DNA from: an uncultured Pseudomonas sp.
GTDB lineage: Bacteria > Pseudomonadota > Gammaproteobacteria > Pseudomonadales > Pseudomonadaceae
Length of the DNA stretch: 64,000 nt
Assembly: GCF_946886105.1 (NCBI RefSeq)
Contig: NZ_CAMPHV010000027.1
Coordinates: forward strand, 1-64,000
Reading direction: 5' to 3'
Position numbers and translations under genes: made by a program. Below, piece by piece: positions 9,280 to 19,065 of the stretch. Position 1 is the first letter of the stretch. Every line of letters starts with the position of its first letter. Under the pieces are notes generated by a model that saw nothing but the letters and a program-made list of their open reading frames with translations, did not search any database and was not told the DNA's origin.

Positions 9280-10455
9280 ATGTCCACCATCGTAATCGTC
9301 AGTGGTGCCCGCACCCCCATGGGCGGCTTCCAGGGCAGCCTGTCCGGCGTGCCCGCCGTTGACCTGGGCGCCGCGGCCATTCGCGCCGCCGTCGAGCGCG
9401 CCGGTATTCAGGCCGGCGACGTGGAAGAAGTGATCATGGGCTGTGTGCTGCCCGCCGGTCTCAAGCAAGGCCCGGCGCGCCAGGCATCGCTGAATGCCGG
9501 CCTGCCGGCGGCCACGGGCTGCACCACGGTCAACAAGCTGTGCGGCTCGGGTATGAAGGCGGTGATGCTGGCCCATGACCTGCTCAAGGCAGGCAGCAAC
9601 AAGGTGATGGTGGCCGGCGGCATGGAGAGCATGTCCAATGCTCCCTATATCCTCGAGAAGGCCCGCAGCGGGCTGCGCATGGGTCATGGCGAAATCAAGG
9701 ACCACATGTTTCTCGACGGCCTGGAAGATGCACGCACCGGTCGCTTGATGGGCTCGTTCGCTCAGGAAACCGCGGATAAATACGGCATCACCCGCGAAGA
9801 CATGGATGCCTATGCCATCGAGTCGCTGAAACGCGCCCAGGCGGCCATCGCCAGCGGCGTGCTGGAAGCAGAGATCGTGCCGATCACCGTTGCCAGCCGT
9901 AAGGGCGAGGTCGTGGTCAAAGACGACGAACAACCCTTGAATGCCAATCTGGAAAAAATCCCCGGGCTGAAACCGGCCTTTCGCAAGGACGGCAGCATCA
10001 CCGCCGCCAACGCCAGTTCGATCTCGGACGGCGCCAGCGCGTTGGTCCTGATGACCGACGAGGAAGCGGCCAAGCGCGGTCTCGTGCCATTGGCGAAGAT
10101 CGTCGGCCATGCGACCCAGAGTCAGGACCCGAGCGAATTCACCATCGCGCCGATCGGCGCAATCAGCAATCTGCTGAAGAAAACCGGCTGGAGCAAGGAA
10201 GAGGTCGATCTGTTCGAGATCAACGAGGCCTTCGCCATGGTGACCATGCTGGCGATGCGCGAGCACGGCCTGGAGCATGCCAAGGTCAACGTCTATGGCG
10301 GCGCCTGCGCCCAGGGTCACCCGGTCGGCTCGACCGGCTCGCGGATCATCCTGACCCTGATCAACGCCCTGAAGAACACCGGCGGCAAGCGCGGTATCGC
10401 CGCGCTGTGCATCGGCGGCGGCGAGGCGACGGCCGTGGCGGTCGAGCTGCTGTAA
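9280..10455 (+). CDS. Acetyl-CoA acyltransferase (thiolase)
   Basis: 391 residues. The ATG at 9280 is preceded by AGAGGTG at good spacing, better than the in-frame GTG three codons earlier. Thiolase hallmarks: nucleophile Cys88 in CTTVNKLCGSGMKA, the NEAFAM motif, GGACAQGHPVGSTGSRI with the catalytic His, and the second Cys in ALCIGGGEATAVAVE. It condenses or cleaves acyl-CoA and acetyl-CoA. It is divergent from the acyl-CoA synthetase, matching the P. aeruginosa PA3924-PA3925 order as I remember it. Whether it acts in degradation or synthesis cannot be told from sequence. Confidence 0.95.
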   Translation: MSTIVIVSGARTPMGGFQGSLSGVPAVDLGAAAIRAAVERAGIQAGDVEEVIMGCVLPAGLKQGPARQASLNAGLPAATGCTTVNKLCGSGMKAVMLAHDLLKAGSNKVMVAGGMESMSNAPYILEKARSGLRMGHGEIKDHMFLDGLEDARTGRLMGSFAQETADKYGITREDMDAYAIESLKRAQAAIASGVLEAEIVPITVASRKGEVVVKDDEQPLNANLEKIPGLKPAFRKDGSITAANASSISDGASALVLMTDEEAAKRGLVPLAKIVGHATQSQDPSEFTIAPIGAISNLLKKTGWSKEEVDLFEINEAFAMVTMLAMREHGLEHAKVNVYGGACAQGHPVGSTGSRIILTLINALKNTGGKRGIAALCIGGGEATAVAVELL

Positions 10456-10469
10456 CGCCGAGTCGGCAA

Positions 10470-10499
10470 TCGGGACGCAGGCTCGCCGCCTGCGTCCTT
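10470..10499. terminator. Hairpin terminator between thiolase and LysE genes
   Basis: GGACGCAGGC-TCGCC-GCCTGCGTCC followed by TTCTAT. The stem is perfect and lies between two convergent genes, so it may serve both. Confidence 0.7.
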
Positions 10500-10511
10500 C
10501 TATCCCCCGAG

Positions 10512-11138
10512 TTAGCGCAACTCGCTAAACGCCAGCTTCACTCCCAGCGCCACCAACACCCCACCCATCAGCCGGTCGAACCAGTGCCCCAGACGCGCGA
10601 AGCCGGCACGCACCCGCTGCTGACTGAACAGGCGCGCCACCAGGCAAAACCAAACGCCAGTCGCGATCGCCAGGTACAGGCCATAACCGCCCTGCACTGC
10701 CAAGGGCGTGTGCGGGTCGATGACCACGGTGAATAGCGAGAGGAAAAACAGCGTGGCCTTGGGGTTCAAGCCGTTGGTGACGAACCCCGCGACAAAGGCC
10801 GCGCGCGGCGAGCGGGCGCCCTCTTCCATCTGCAATTGCACATTCGCGGTATTGGGCTTGGCGCGCAGGGCCTTGATGCCGATATACAGCAGGTAGGCCG
10901 CGGCCAACCACTTCAAGGCGTTGAACAAAACGATCGATTGCGACACGATCAAGCCGATCCCCAGCAACGAATAGGTCACGTGCACCAGAATGCCCGTGCC
11001 GACGCCACACGCACTGAAAATACCGGCACGCCGCCCGTAGGTCACGCTTTCGCGCACGACTATGGCGAAGTCCGGCCCAGGGCTGGCGACCGCGAGCAGG
11101 TGGATCAAGGCCACAGTAAGAAATTCCGTCCAGTACAT
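10512..11138 (-). CDS. LysE/RhtB family amino-acid exporter
   Basis: 208 residues from the ATG at 11138 (MYWTEFLTVALIHLLAVASPGPDFAIV), which has GGAG 8 nt upstream. Longer readings only add a non-homologous N-tail that overlaps the divergent gene. The PGPDFAIVVRESVTYGRRAGI segment and about six hydrophobic helices are typical of LysE/RhtB exporters, including GFVTNGLNPKATLFFLSLF. It probably exports an amino acid or derivative such as homoserine, threonine or leucine. Substrate cannot be predicted. Confidence 0.92.
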   Translation of the reverse strand: MYWTEFLTVALIHLLAVASPGPDFAIVVRESVTYGRRAGIFSACGVGTGILVHVTYSLLGIGLIVSQSIVLFNALKWLAAAYLLYIGIKALRAKPNTANVQLQMEEGARSPRAAFVAGFVTNGLNPKATLFFLSLFTVVIDPHTPLAVQGGYGLYLAIATGVWFCLVARLFSQQRVRAGFARLGHWFDRLMGGVLVALGVKLAFSELR

Positions 11139-11217
11139 AACAAGGCTCCGTCGCAGCAGATCGCTAGTGGGCCCGTCAGAATACGCCTCGTCCCAAAGGC
11201 AATCAAAGGTACAGCCG

Positions 11218-12183
11218 ATGAGTAACAATACCCGCGCGATTTTTCTCGACCATAGCTCGCTCGACCTCGGCGACCTCGATATGACCCCGCTCGAACGGGC
11301 CTTCGCCGAGTTGCGCGTGCATGATCGCAGCACGTCCGAACAAGTCATAGAGCGCTTGCAAGGCGCCCAGGTGGCGATCAGCAACAAGGTCCCGCTGGAC
11401 GCCGCAGCGCTTGCCGCCTGCCCCGAGCTGAAACTGATCCTGATCGCCGCCACCGGCAGCAACAACGTCGACCTGAAAGCGGCGCGCGAGCTGGGCGTGA
11501 CCGTGTGCAACTGCCAGGGTTACGGGACGCCTTCGGTGGCCCAGCACACCCTGATGTTGCTACTCGCACTGGCCACCCGCCTGCCCGACTATCAACGCGC
11601 GGTCCACCAGGGTCGCTGGCAGCAGGCGCAACAGTTTTGTCTGCTGGACTTCCCGATCGTCGAACTCGCGGGCAAAACCCTAGGCCTACTCGGCCATGGC
11701 GAGCTGGGCGGCGCCGTGGCGAAGCTGGCGCAGGCGTTCGACATGCGCGTGCTGCTCGGGCAGCTGCCGGGGCGCCCGCCGCGCGAGGATCGCCTGCCGC
11801 TGGAGGAGCTGTTGCCGCAAGTCGACGCCCTGACCCTGCACTGCCCGCTGACCGCCGACACCCGCGACCTGATAGGCGCCCGTGAACTGCAACTGATGAA
11901 GCCCGGCGCCTTTCTGATCAATACCGCGCGCGGCGGCCTGGTCAACGAGCAGGCCCTGGCCGATGCTCTGCGCCTTGGCCATCTCGGCGGTGCCGCCACC
12001 GATGTGCTGAGCCAGGAGCCGCCCACCGCGGGCAATCCCCTGCTCGATCCCGAGCTGCCCCGCCTGATCGTCACCCCGCATAGCGCCTGGGGTAGCCGTG
12101 AGGCACGCCAGCGCATCGTCGTGCAACTGGCGGAGAACGCCGAGGCCTACTTCAGCGGTGCGCCGCGTCGCGTAGTCGGCTAA
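11218..12183 (+). CDS. D-2-hydroxyacid dehydrogenase (NAD-dependent)
   Basis: 321 residues from the ATG at 11218, with AAAGG upstream. Rossmann motif [14 protein letters not shown]. Catalytic Arg in [13 protein letters not shown], Glu in LSQEPPTAG and His in TPHSAWGS form the usual triad. Family members reduce or oxidise 2-keto/2-hydroxy acids; glycerate or hydroxypyruvate is a common substrate. Divergent from the LysE exporter and 28 bp upstream of rsmC, so probably co-transcribed with it. Exact substrate unknown. Confidence 0.92.
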   Translation: MSNNTRAIFLDHSSLDLGDLDMTPLERAFAELRVHDRSTSEQVIERLQGAQVAISNKVPLDAAALAACPELKLILIAATGSNNVDLKAARELGVTVCNCQGYGTPSVAQHTLMLLLALATRLPDYQRAVHQGRWQQAQQFCLLDFPIVELAGKTLGLLGHGELGGAVAKLAQAFDMRVLLGQLPGRPPREDRLPLEELLPQVDALTLHCPLTADTRDLIGARELQLMKPGAFLINTARGGLVNEQALADALRLGHLGGAATDVLSQEPPTAGNPLLDPELPRLIVTPHSAWGSREARQRIVVQLAENAEAYFSGAPRRVVG

Positions 12184-12211
12184 GCTGCGCGCCATTTTTC
12201 GAGGAGCGAAT

Positions 12212-13210
12212 ATGGACCCGCGAAGCGAAGTGCTGCTGCGCCAGGCCGAGTTGTTCGGCGGCTCGTTGCTGCTCGCCGGCCTGCCGGCCGACGATCTGCT
12301 CGGCCAGTTGCCGCACGCCCAAGGCTGGAGCTGGCATGCCGGCGAACACACGCTACTTGATGCTCGCTTTGCCGGTCGCATGCACTTCGGTGTCCGTCCG
12401 CCCGAAACGCCTTGTGCGGCGGCCGTGCTCTTTTTACCGAAATCCCGCGAGCTGACCGAGTACCTGCTGAACGCCCTGGCTGCCTTTCTACCTGGCGGCC
12501 TGCTCTATCTGGTCGGGGAAAAACGTGCCGGCATCGAACGTGCGGCCAAACAACTGGCCACGTTCGGCAAGCCACGCAAACTCGACAGCGCACGCCACTG
12601 CCAGCTTTGGCAGGTGCGGGTGGAACAGGTGCCCGCCGCACCCGACCTGACGGCATTGGCCAGGCACTACAGCCTGCAATTGGCCGACGGGCCGCTCAGC
12701 GTGGTCAGCCTGCCCGGGGTATTCAGCCATGGTCGCCTGGATGTCGGCAGCGCCCTGCTGTTGCAGCATCTGGAGCAATTGCCGGAAGGCCACATATTGG
12801 ATTTCGGTTGCGGCGCCGGGGTGTTGGGCGCCGCGTTGAAACGCCGCTATCCGCAGAGCCGGGTGAGTCTGCTCGATGTCGATGCCTTCGCCGTCGCCAG
12901 CAGCCACTTGACCCTGATGGAGAACGGCCTGGAAGCCGACGTTATCTGCGGCGACGGCATAGACGCGGCGCCCCAGGGCCTCAGCGCGATCCTCAGCAAT
13001 CCGCCATTCCACCAGGGCGTGCATACTCACTACCACGCCACGGAAACACTGTTGCAGAAAGCCGCTGCACACCTGAGTCACGGCGGCCAGCTGCGTTTGG
13101 TGGCCAACAGCTTCCTCAAGTACCCGCCGCTGATCGAGCAACACCTGGGGCCCTGCCAGGTGCTGGCCGAGGCCAATGGCTTTCGCATCTATCGCGCGAA
13201 CAAGCGCTGA
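12212..13210 (+). CDS. rsmC: 16S rRNA m2G1207 methyltransferase RsmC
   Basis: 332 residues, the usual RsmC length. Two methyltransferase-like halves are visible: a degenerate N-domain and an active C-domain with SAM-binding [20 protein letters not shown] and the NPPF motif ([10 protein letters not shown]) that marks exocyclic-amine methylation. RsmC methylates G1207 of 16S rRNA in the 30S subunit. It follows the dehydrogenase gene closely on the same strand. Confidence 0.93.
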   Translation: MDPRSEVLLRQAELFGGSLLLAGLPADDLLGQLPHAQGWSWHAGEHTLLDARFAGRMHFGVRPPETPCAAAVLFLPKSRELTEYLLNALAAFLPGGLLYLVGEKRAGIERAAKQLATFGKPRKLDSARHCQLWQVRVEQVPAAPDLTALARHYSLQLADGPLSVVSLPGVFSHGRLDVGSALLLQHLEQLPEGHILDFGCGAGVLGAALKRRYPQSRVSLLDVDAFAVASSHLTLMENGLEADVICGDGIDAAPQGLSAILSNPPFHQGVHTHYHATETLLQKAAAHLSHGGQLRLVANSFLKYPPLIEQHLGPCQVLAEANGFRIYRANKR

Positions 13211-13254
13211 ACCGGCGCTTGCTCTCCCAGCGGCGCTTGGGCAGAATGCCCGCG

Positions 13255-13440
13255 TCCTAGGGGAGTAGTCTCCCGCGAACGGTTTCCAACCGGCTCGCCC
13301 GGCACGCGTCAACATACTTGGTCGGCAGACCATGGCGCGCGCGACCCAAGGCCCTTGAGGCCGGCGGTTTGACAAGACCTATGACACGCACACCTTACCC
13401 GGGGCGGGAAGGCTGTACGTGTCATAGCCGTGTCGACCCG
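13255..13440 (+). promoter_or_regulatory. yybP-ykoY-type (Mn2+) riboswitch upstream of the GDT1-family gene
   Basis: The 247-bp gap before the GDT1 gene carries three conserved blocks of the yybP-ykoY aptamer in order: TAGGGGAGTAG (from 13258), GTCAACATACTTGG (from about 13308) and GACAAGACCTA (13371-13381). TAGG and CCTA can pair as the closing helix. Next is a perfect 9-bp stem (TATGACACG 13380-13388 with CGTGTCATA 13418-13426) enclosing a CCTT.CCC/GGG.AAGG hairpin, which looks like an expression platform. Known members bind Mn2+ and switch on Mn exporters. The downstream UPF0016 gene fits exactly. Confidence 0.85.
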
Positions 13441-13457
13441 CCCCTTTAGGAAGCCTG

Positions 13458-14042
13458 ATGCTGGAATCCCTGTTCGTTCCCACCCTGATCGTTGCCTTGG
13501 CCGAAATCGGCGACAAGACGCAGCTGCTCGCCTTGCTGTTGGCGGCACGTTTTCGCAAACCCTGGCCGATCATCTGGGGCATTGTGCTCGCCACCCTCGC
13601 CAACCATTTCGCCGCCGGCGCCGTCGGTAATTGGGTGGCGGACTTTTTCGCCCCTGCCACCCTGAGCTGGATATTGGCCGCCTCCTTTGTCGCGGTCGCA
13701 TTGTGGACGTTGGTTCCCGACGAGCTGGACGACGAAGACAGCTCCGCCCTGAAACGTCACGGTCCCTTCCTCACCACCCTGATCGCCTTTTTTATCGCCG
13801 AGATGGGCGATAAGACCCAGGTCGCCACCGTGATGCTCGCCGCCCAATATCCGCACTTCACTCCGGTCGTGCTCGGCACCACCCTGGGGATGCTGATCGC
13901 CAACGTACCCGTGGTGCTGGCGGGCAACTTCGCCGCCGAGCGCTTGCCGCTGACGCTGATCAGGCGCTTGGCCGCCACGGCCTTTATTGCCCTTGCCGGG
14001 TATGCGGGTTATCAGGCACTGGTATTGGGTGGTGGCTTTTAG
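13458..14042 (+). CDS. GDT1/TMEM165 (UPF0016) family cation exporter, probable Mn2+ efflux
   Basis: 194 residues with about six membrane helices. The two signature motifs of the family are present, one in each half: AEIGDKTQLLALLLAARF near residue 16 and AEMGDKTQVATVMLAAQY near residue 115. Bacterial homologues export Mn2+ and are often controlled by yybP-ykoY riboswitches. Such an element precedes this gene, which supports a manganese role. AGGAAG lies just before the ATG. Confidence 0.93.
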   Translation: MLESLFVPTLIVALAEIGDKTQLLALLLAARFRKPWPIIWGIVLATLANHFAAGAVGNWVADFFAPATLSWILAASFVAVALWTLVPDELDDEDSSALKRHGPFLTTLIAFFIAEMGDKTQVATVMLAAQYPHFTPVVLGTTLGMLIANVPVVLAGNFAAERLPLTLIRRLAATAFIALAGYAGYQALVLGGGF

Positions 14043-14123
14043 CCCGAGCCTATGCATCGCCGCCCTGACTGCTGCTAGAGTGTGCAAGGAATTGCTCACT
14101 TGCAAGGCAGTCAGGAGATCTCT

Positions 14124-14567
14124 GTGTCGTTAAATGAGCGCAAAAAACTGGTTCGAAAACATATCGACCTGTCATGGAACAAAGGCCACCTGGCCTTGAC
14201 CGAGCAACTGCACAGTAAGGACTTTCTCTACAAAAGTTCGTTTGTCGGCCGCCCGCTGAACAGCGAGGGCTTTATCCGGATGGTGCAGGACATTCGCCTG
14301 GCCATGCCGGACATCGAAGTGGTGGTCGAGGAGTGCGTCGCCGAAGGGAACAAGGTCGTCACTTGGAGCACCCTGATCGGCACCATCCAGAAACCCGCCC
14401 TGGGCTACCCGCCCAGCGACAAGGTCATGAGCATTTCGGCGATGGCGTTCTGGAGCCTGACGCCGAACGATGAAATCCAGGAAATCTGCACCATGTTCGA
14501 CATGGAGAGTTTCCGCGCGCAGCTGGGCTTGGAAACCCGTCCGTTCGCCGAAAAAGCTCTGCCTTGA
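14124..14567 (+). CDS. SnoaL-like / ester-cyclase family protein
   Basis: 147 residues from the GTG at 14124, chosen because AGGAGA lies 6 nt upstream. An in-frame GTG at 14082 has no such site. NTF2-like alpha+beta fold: NKGHLALTEQLHSKDFLYKSS, DIRLAMPDIEVVVEECVAEGNKVVTWSTLIGT. Family members include polyketide cyclases and many proteins without known substrate. Monocistronic between convergent neighbours. Function unassigned. Confidence 0.8.
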   Translation: MSLNERKKLVRKHIDLSWNKGHLALTEQLHSKDFLYKSSFVGRPLNSEGFIRMVQDIRLAMPDIEVVVEECVAEGNKVVTWSTLIGTIQKPALGYPPSDKVMSISAMAFWSLTPNDEIQEICTMFDMESFRAQLGLETRPFAEKALP

Positions 14568-14579
14568 TAGACGCGCCTG

Positions 14580-14617
14580 CCGCCTGGATACGGCGCCTCG
14601 GCGCGCTATCCAGGCAT
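14580..14617. terminator. Hairpin between convergent SnoaL-like and M48 genes
   Basis: GCCTGGATA (14582-14590) pairs with TATCCAGGC (14607-14615) around an internal GC-rich loop. No long T-run follows, so termination is likely but not certain. Confidence 0.5.
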
Positions 14618-14631
14618 GCATAGCGCGGTGA

Positions 14632-15453
14632 TCAGCTACCGCGCTTGGCCTGCTGGTACAGCGGCATGACTTTCGGAATGGCCGCCTGCAACGCCGCAAT
14701 CCGCGAGCTCGACGACGGGTGGGTGCTCATGAATTCCGGCGGCGCGCCATTGCCCGCAGCCGCCATCTTCTGCCACAGGCTGACCGCCGCGTTAGGGTTG
14801 TAACCAGCCCGCGCGGCCAATTCCAACCCCAGCAGATCCGCCTCGTTTTCGTTGCCACGGCTATTGGGTAGGGTCAGGCTGTATTGCACCACGGTGTCGG
14901 CCATGGCCATGCCGCCCTCACCCAGCCCCAGCAGGGCACCGGCGCCTTGCTTGGCCAAGGCCACGCCATAGGCCCGAGACATGGCTTCGCGGCTATGCTC
15001 GCGCAAGGCGTGAGCCATTTCATGGCCCATGATCGCGGCGATCTCGTCATCGCTCAGTTTCAGTTTCTCGATGATGCCGCTGTAGAAAATGATCTTGCCG
15101 CCAGGGCCGCAGTTGGCATTCAGTTCCGGGCTCTTGATCAGATTGACCTCCCATTGCCATTGCGCGGCGTCCGGGCGGAACAACGGAGCCTGCTCGATCA
15201 AGCGCCCCGCGATCGTGCGCAGACGTTTGGCATTGGCGCTGCTGCGATCCAGCACGCCCTTGTTCGCGGCTTCCCCCAAAGTTTGCTGGTAGGACTGCGC
15301 GTACATCTGATTGACCTCTTCGGTCGATAGCGCACTGAACATGTACTGCTTGCGCTCGACGCCGACCGCGCCGCCGCTGGTGGTATTCACGGCTTGGCAC
15401 CCTGCCAGCAGCAAGGCCGCGGCGAGCGCGGATATGGACAACAAGCGATTCAT
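14632..15453 (-). CDS. M48-family metalloprotease lipoprotein
   Basis: 273 residues from the ATG at 15453. The N-terminus has a lipoprotein signal with lipobox LLLAGC. Zinc-protease motif HEMAHALREHSRE (HExxH) is followed by the family's downstream Glu (ENEADLLGLELAARAGYNP). These LoiP/YcaL-like proteases sit in the periplasm at the outer membrane and take part in envelope protein quality control. Single gene, divergent from the chemoreceptor. Confidence 0.92.
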   Translation of the reverse strand: MNRLLSISALAAALLLAGCQAVNTTSGGAVGVERKQYMFSALSTEEVNQMYAQSYQQTLGEAANKGVLDRSSANAKRLRTIAGRLIEQAPLFRPDAAQWQWEVNLIKSPELNANCGPGGKIIFYSGIIEKLKLSDDEIAAIMGHEMAHALREHSREAMSRAYGVALAKQGAGALLGLGEGGMAMADTVVQYSLTLPNSRGNENEADLLGLELAARAGYNPNAAVSLWQKMAAAGNGAPPEFMSTHPSSSSRIAALQAAIPKVMPLYQQAKRGS

Positions 15454-15623
15454 GCCGAATCTCCTTACTAATGAGCGCGCTATGCTAGGTCGCCGTTTTA
15501 CCGGGAGCAACCGTCCAACTTGCAATATGGGCAACAGCCATCTTTTATCCATTGAGGCGTTAAGGATTCGATGTCTGATTGCCGATAAACCGGAATAGGC
15601 ATTTACCGCGCTGCGGAGTTCCC

Positions 15624-17774
15624 ATGAAGTTCAAGTCGATCCAATCTTCGGTAGCGGCCCTGGCTGGCGCGATCATTCTCGCCGTGGTCGCGGCGCTGGT
15701 GGTCTACGCCCTGGTCGCCGGGCATCGCAGCCAAACGCTGGTACAGGAAAGAACCCGGGCGCTGCTCGAACAGTTCGTCGAACAACGTCTGGCGGCGTTG
15801 GTGCAGGTGCAGGCGCTGCAGATCCAGCGGGAGCTGGAAATCCCCCTGCAAATCACCGCGGACCTGGCCCGGGTCAACGCCCTGCTCGGCATGCAGGACG
15901 CCGACGGCAGCCCGCTGCTCACCAGCAGCCGCGAAGAATTGTCGAACCTGATACGCGAGACCACCGCGCAGAACCCTAAACTGCTCGGCAGCTATATCGG
16001 CTGGGAAACCAACGCCTTCGACGGCAACGACGATATCTATGCCGGCCCCAAGGATAACGGCTACGACGGCAGCGGGCGCTTCCTGACCTGGTGGTTCCGC
16101 AACCCGGACGGCAGCCTGGGGATCGACGCGATAGGCACCATGGAGAGCGAGACGCTGCTGCCCACCGGCGTGCGCGAAGGCGAATATTACCTGTGCCCCA
16201 AAGAACGCAAGCGCGCCTGCGTGATCGATCCGGCGCCCTATGAGGTCGGCGGCAAGATGGTCATGCTGGCCTCGTTCACCTCGCCGATTATGGTCAATGG
16301 CGAGTTCCGTGGCATCGCCGGGGTCGACCTGGCAGTGAACTTCATCCAGGACCTGCTGCTCGCCGCCGACCGCCAACTGTATGACGGCGCCGGCGAACTG
16401 ACCTTGATCGCCAGCAACGGCAGCCTGGTCGCCTCGACCCAGGCACCGAACAAGCTGGGCAGCCAGGCTAGCGAGCTGCTCGACGCCACCGCCCTGGCCA
16501 CCCTGAAAAATCTGCAGCCCGGGCAGATTCAATACAGCATCCAGGACGCCGACAAGCCCGATGCCGGCTTTATCGAGCTGTTTTTCAAGTTCCCCCTCGG
16601 CGAGACCGAGAGCCGCTGGACCCTGACCCTGGCCATCCCCTTGAAAACCGTGATGGCCGACCTGCAAACCCTGCAAGGAGAGCTGGCCGCGCAGCGCGAC
16701 GCCGACACCCTGGGCATGGCCCTGGTCGGCCTGCTGATCGCGGTTATCGGCCTGCTGGTGGTGTGGTTCGTCGGCTACGGCATCGCCCGCCCGCTCAAGC
16801 AAATGGTCGCCATGCTCGACGACATCGCCCAGGGCGAAGGCGACCTGACCCGCCGCCTCGAGGTGCAGCGCAGCGACGAGTTGGGCGCCATGGCCCAGGG
16901 CTTCAATACCTTCCTCGGCAAGCTGCAAAACATGATCAGCCAAGTGGTCAGCTCGGTGCAGAAAGTCAGCGACTCCTCGGAACACACCGCCGATATCGCC
17001 ATCCGCACCAATCAGGGCGTGCAGAAGCAGTTGTCCGAAATCGAACTGGTGGCCACCGCCGTGCACCAGATGACCGTCACCGCCCAGGATGTGGCGCGCA
17101 ACGCCACCCATGCCGCGGAAGCGGCCAACCATGCCGACCAGGCCGCCAACCTGGGCAAACAGACGGTGCAACACACCGCCGAAGCGATTGCCGCCCTGGC
17201 CGAAGAGATCGGTCGCGCCGTCAGCGTGGTGCAAACCCTGGCCAAGGACAGCGAAAACATCAACGCCATTCTGGTGGCGATTCGCGGCATCGCCGAGCAG
17301 ACCAACCTGCTGGCCCTGAATGCGGCCATCGAAGCGGCGCGGGCCGGCGAACAAGGCCGTGGTTTTGCCGTGGTCGCCGATGAGGTACGCAACCTGGCGC
17401 AAAAAACCCAGAAGGCCACCGAAGAAATCCAAAGCATGATTCAACAGTTACAACAGGGCACCCGCGACGTGGTGAAAGTCATGGAGGACAGCCAGCGTAA
17501 AACCGAAATCAGCGTGCAACAGGCCAGCGCCGCGGACGAAGCCCTGGGTTCGATTACCCAAGCGGTATCGGTGATCAACGACATGAACACGCAAATCGCC
17601 AGCGCCGCCGAACAACAGAGCGCGGTGGCCGAGGACATCAACCGTAATGTCAGCAATATCGGGCAAGTAGCCAATGAAGTCGCCAGCGGAGCCGACGAAG
17701 CCAGCCAGGCCAGCGCCGAACTGACCCAACTGGCCGAACAACAGCGGCGTTTGATCAATCAGTTCAGGGTTTGA
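15624..17774 (+). CDS. Methyl-accepting chemotaxis protein with dCACHE-like sensor
   Basis: 716 residues from the ATG at 15624 (GGAG 6 nt upstream). First membrane helix near residues 10-35, then a periplasmic sensor of about 330 residues with CACHE features ([42 protein letters not shown]). A second helix, HAMP, and a full signalling domain follow, with the hairpin core [20 protein letters not shown] and [15 protein letters not shown]. Ligand unknown. Overall length resembles Pseudomonas amine/polyamine receptors such as TlpQ or McpU, but that is only a guess. Confidence 0.93.
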   Translation: MKFKSIQSSVAALAGAIILAVVAALVVYALVAGHRSQTLVQERTRALLEQFVEQRLAALVQVQALQIQRELEIPLQITADLARVNALLGMQDADGSPLLTSSREELSNLIRETTAQNPKLLGSYIGWETNAFDGNDDIYAGPKDNGYDGSGRFLTWWFRNPDGSLGIDAIGTMESETLLPTGVREGEYYLCPKERKRACVIDPAPYEVGGKMVMLASFTSPIMVNGEFRGIAGVDLAVNFIQDLLLAADRQLYDGAGELTLIASNGSLVASTQAPNKLGSQASELLDATALATLKNLQPGQIQYSIQDADKPDAGFIELFFKFPLGETESRWTLTLAIPLKTVMADLQTLQGELAAQRDADTLGMALVGLLIAVIGLLVVWFVGYGIARPLKQMVAMLDDIAQGEGDLTRRLEVQRSDELGAMAQGFNTFLGKLQNMISQVVSSVQKVSDSSEHTADIAIRTNQGVQKQLSEIELVATAVHQMTVTAQDVARNATHAAEAANHADQAANLGKQTVQHTAEAIAALAEEIGRAVSVVQTLAKDSENINAILVAIRGIAEQTNLLALNAAIEAARAGEQGRGFAVVADEVRNLAQKTQKATEEIQSMIQQLQQGTRDVVKVMEDSQRKTEISVQQASAADEALGSITQAVSVINDMNTQIASAAEQQSAVAEDINRNVSNIGQVANEVASGADEASQASAELTQLAEQQRRLINQFRV

Positions 17775-17839
17775 GCGGCAAGCGAACAACTGCGTTCTGT
17801 GCCCTTACGACGTGCAACTTATGGCTTGAAGCTTGTGGC

Positions 17840-18457
17840 TTATGCCGGCGTCAAACACTCCGGCCCGTCGAGTTTGGGGTCATTGACCAGATTGGCCAAT
17901 ACGCGCTCGCGCAATACCGGCTGCGGGCCGGCAAGCAGCGACTGCAGCTCCGGTAAAGGCGTATCCGCCGCCAGCCAGGCGTCCTGGCCCGCCGCATCGA
18001 GAATCAGCGGCCGGCGTAAATTGGCCGCGGCCCGGGTGATCACCGCGGCGCTGAGATACACCTGGCCCTCGACCGGATAAGCCTCCCACAACGCGGCGAA
18101 GTACAGCGGCGTGGCTTCCCCGCTCAACCAGTAGGGACGCTTGCGCGCCGCGCCGCGCCATTCGTAAAAACCATTGGCCGGCAGCAGGCCGCGGCGCAAA
18201 CGCAGAGGCTCACGAAACATCGGTTGCTCGGCCAGAGTCTCCGCCCGCGCCTGTGCCGGGGTCTTCGATAAATCCTTCAGCCAGGGCGGCGTCAGCCCCC
18301 AGCGCGCCCGCGCCAGCCGACGCTCGCCGTCGACGGCGCGCAGCAAGAGGACCTGGGCATGGGGGGCGATATTCCAGTGCGGTTGCTGGTCGGCGGGAAA
18401 ACCGGGCAAATCGGCAAATGCCGGCGTCCAACGGAACAGGGCGAAACGTCCACACAT
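17840..18457 (-). CDS. SRAP (YedK/HMCES-like) protein with altered active-site residues
   Basis: 205 residues beginning MCGRF, so Cys2 becomes the N-terminus after Met removal and can cross-link to abasic sites in single-stranded DNA, as in YedK/HMCES. NGFYEWRG supplies the conserved Glu (Glu99). Compared with E. coli YedK from memory, the Asn before AR.ET is Gln69 here, and the catalytic His before DRRP is Asn146 (AANLRRPLIL). The Cys and Glu are kept. This could be a natural subfamily with altered chemistry. Single gene. Confidence 0.88.
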   Translation of the reverse strand: MCGRFALFRWTPAFADLPGFPADQQPHWNIAPHAQVLLLRAVDGERRLARARWGLTPPWLKDLSKTPAQARAETLAEQPMFREPLRLRRGLLPANGFYEWRGAARKRPYWLSGEATPLYFAALWEAYPVEGQVYLSAAVITRAAANLRRPLILDAAGQDAWLAADTPLPELQSLLAGPQPVLRERVLANLVNDPKLDGPECLTPA

Positions 18458-18522
18458 GGATAACTCGATAGCGGCTAGGCGCAGAAATTAAGACTGAATA
18501 ATCGACGCCATAACGGCCGCAG

Positions 18523-18783
18523 CTAACAGAGCAGCACGCCCTGCTCGTTCTCCGGCTCATCGTTGGGTAACGGTAGCGCGCCATTGTACGCGGCGATCAA
18601 CTGCTGCGCGCGCTCGGCGTGTGGATTGTCGACCATCAAGCCGAGCAGGCCGCACGCGGGCAGCTCACCGACCGCCCCGACCAGGTCGCGGCCCGCCAAG
18701 TGGGCCTCGATACCTTCGCTGGCGAGCATGCCCACCAGCAATTCGGCCTCCATCAAATCCTGGGGTTCGTAGATCCGTTGCAT
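18523..18783 (-). CDS. DUF2007-type putative signal-transducing protein
   Basis: 86 residues from the ATG at 18783. MQRIYEPQDLMEAELLVGMLASEGIEAHLAG is the typical opening of DUF2007 proteins, a small ferredoxin-like/PII-like fold with unknown role. Its start overlaps the stop of the upstream zinc-ribbon gene (TGATG), so the two are translationally coupled. Confidence 0.82.
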   Translation of the reverse strand: MQRIYEPQDLMEAELLVGMLASEGIEAHLAGRDLVGAVGELPACGLLGLMVDNPHAERAQQLIAAYNGALPLPNDEPENEQGVLLC

Positions 18784-18965
18784 CAGTCGTTCTCTCCCCG
18801 GGTCGTCAACGTCCAATCGAGGCCGTCGGTTTGCAGGTCGAATATAATCGGCCGGCAGCACGCCGGGCAGTCCTCGACATACTGCTGATCGCCGCCGGAC
18901 AGATCCAGCACGGCCTCCACCGGCTCGCCACAGTAAGGGCACTGATAGGTCTGGATTTCCAGCAT
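18783..18965 (-). CDS. CPXCG-motif small zinc-ribbon protein
   Basis: 60 residues. Two Cys pairs form a zinc ribbon: CPYCG near residue 9 and CPAC near residue 34, separated by GEPVEAVLDLSGGDQQYVED. This is the CPXCG family, common in gammaproteobacteria, with no known function. GGAG lies just upstream of the ATG at 18965. Overlaps the DUF2007 gene by one base. Confidence 0.88.
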   Translation of the reverse strand: MLEIQTYQCPYCGEPVEAVLDLSGGDQQYVEDCPACCRPIIFDLQTDGLDWTLTTRGEND

Positions 18966-19065
18966 CTGAGTCTCCTTGTGACTTGTAGGTATAATCGCCG
19001 GTCTATTGCAGGCCCCGTATTCAGGGCCATTCATTTTTAACCGCAGCCGACCACAACAAGAGAAC

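Noticed and set aside
15603..17444. 613-residue open frame antisense to the chemoreceptor
   Set aside because: Low-complexity Gly/Ala/His/Gln composition, no motif, and full overlap with a clear chemoreceptor gene; a GC-rich antisense artefact.
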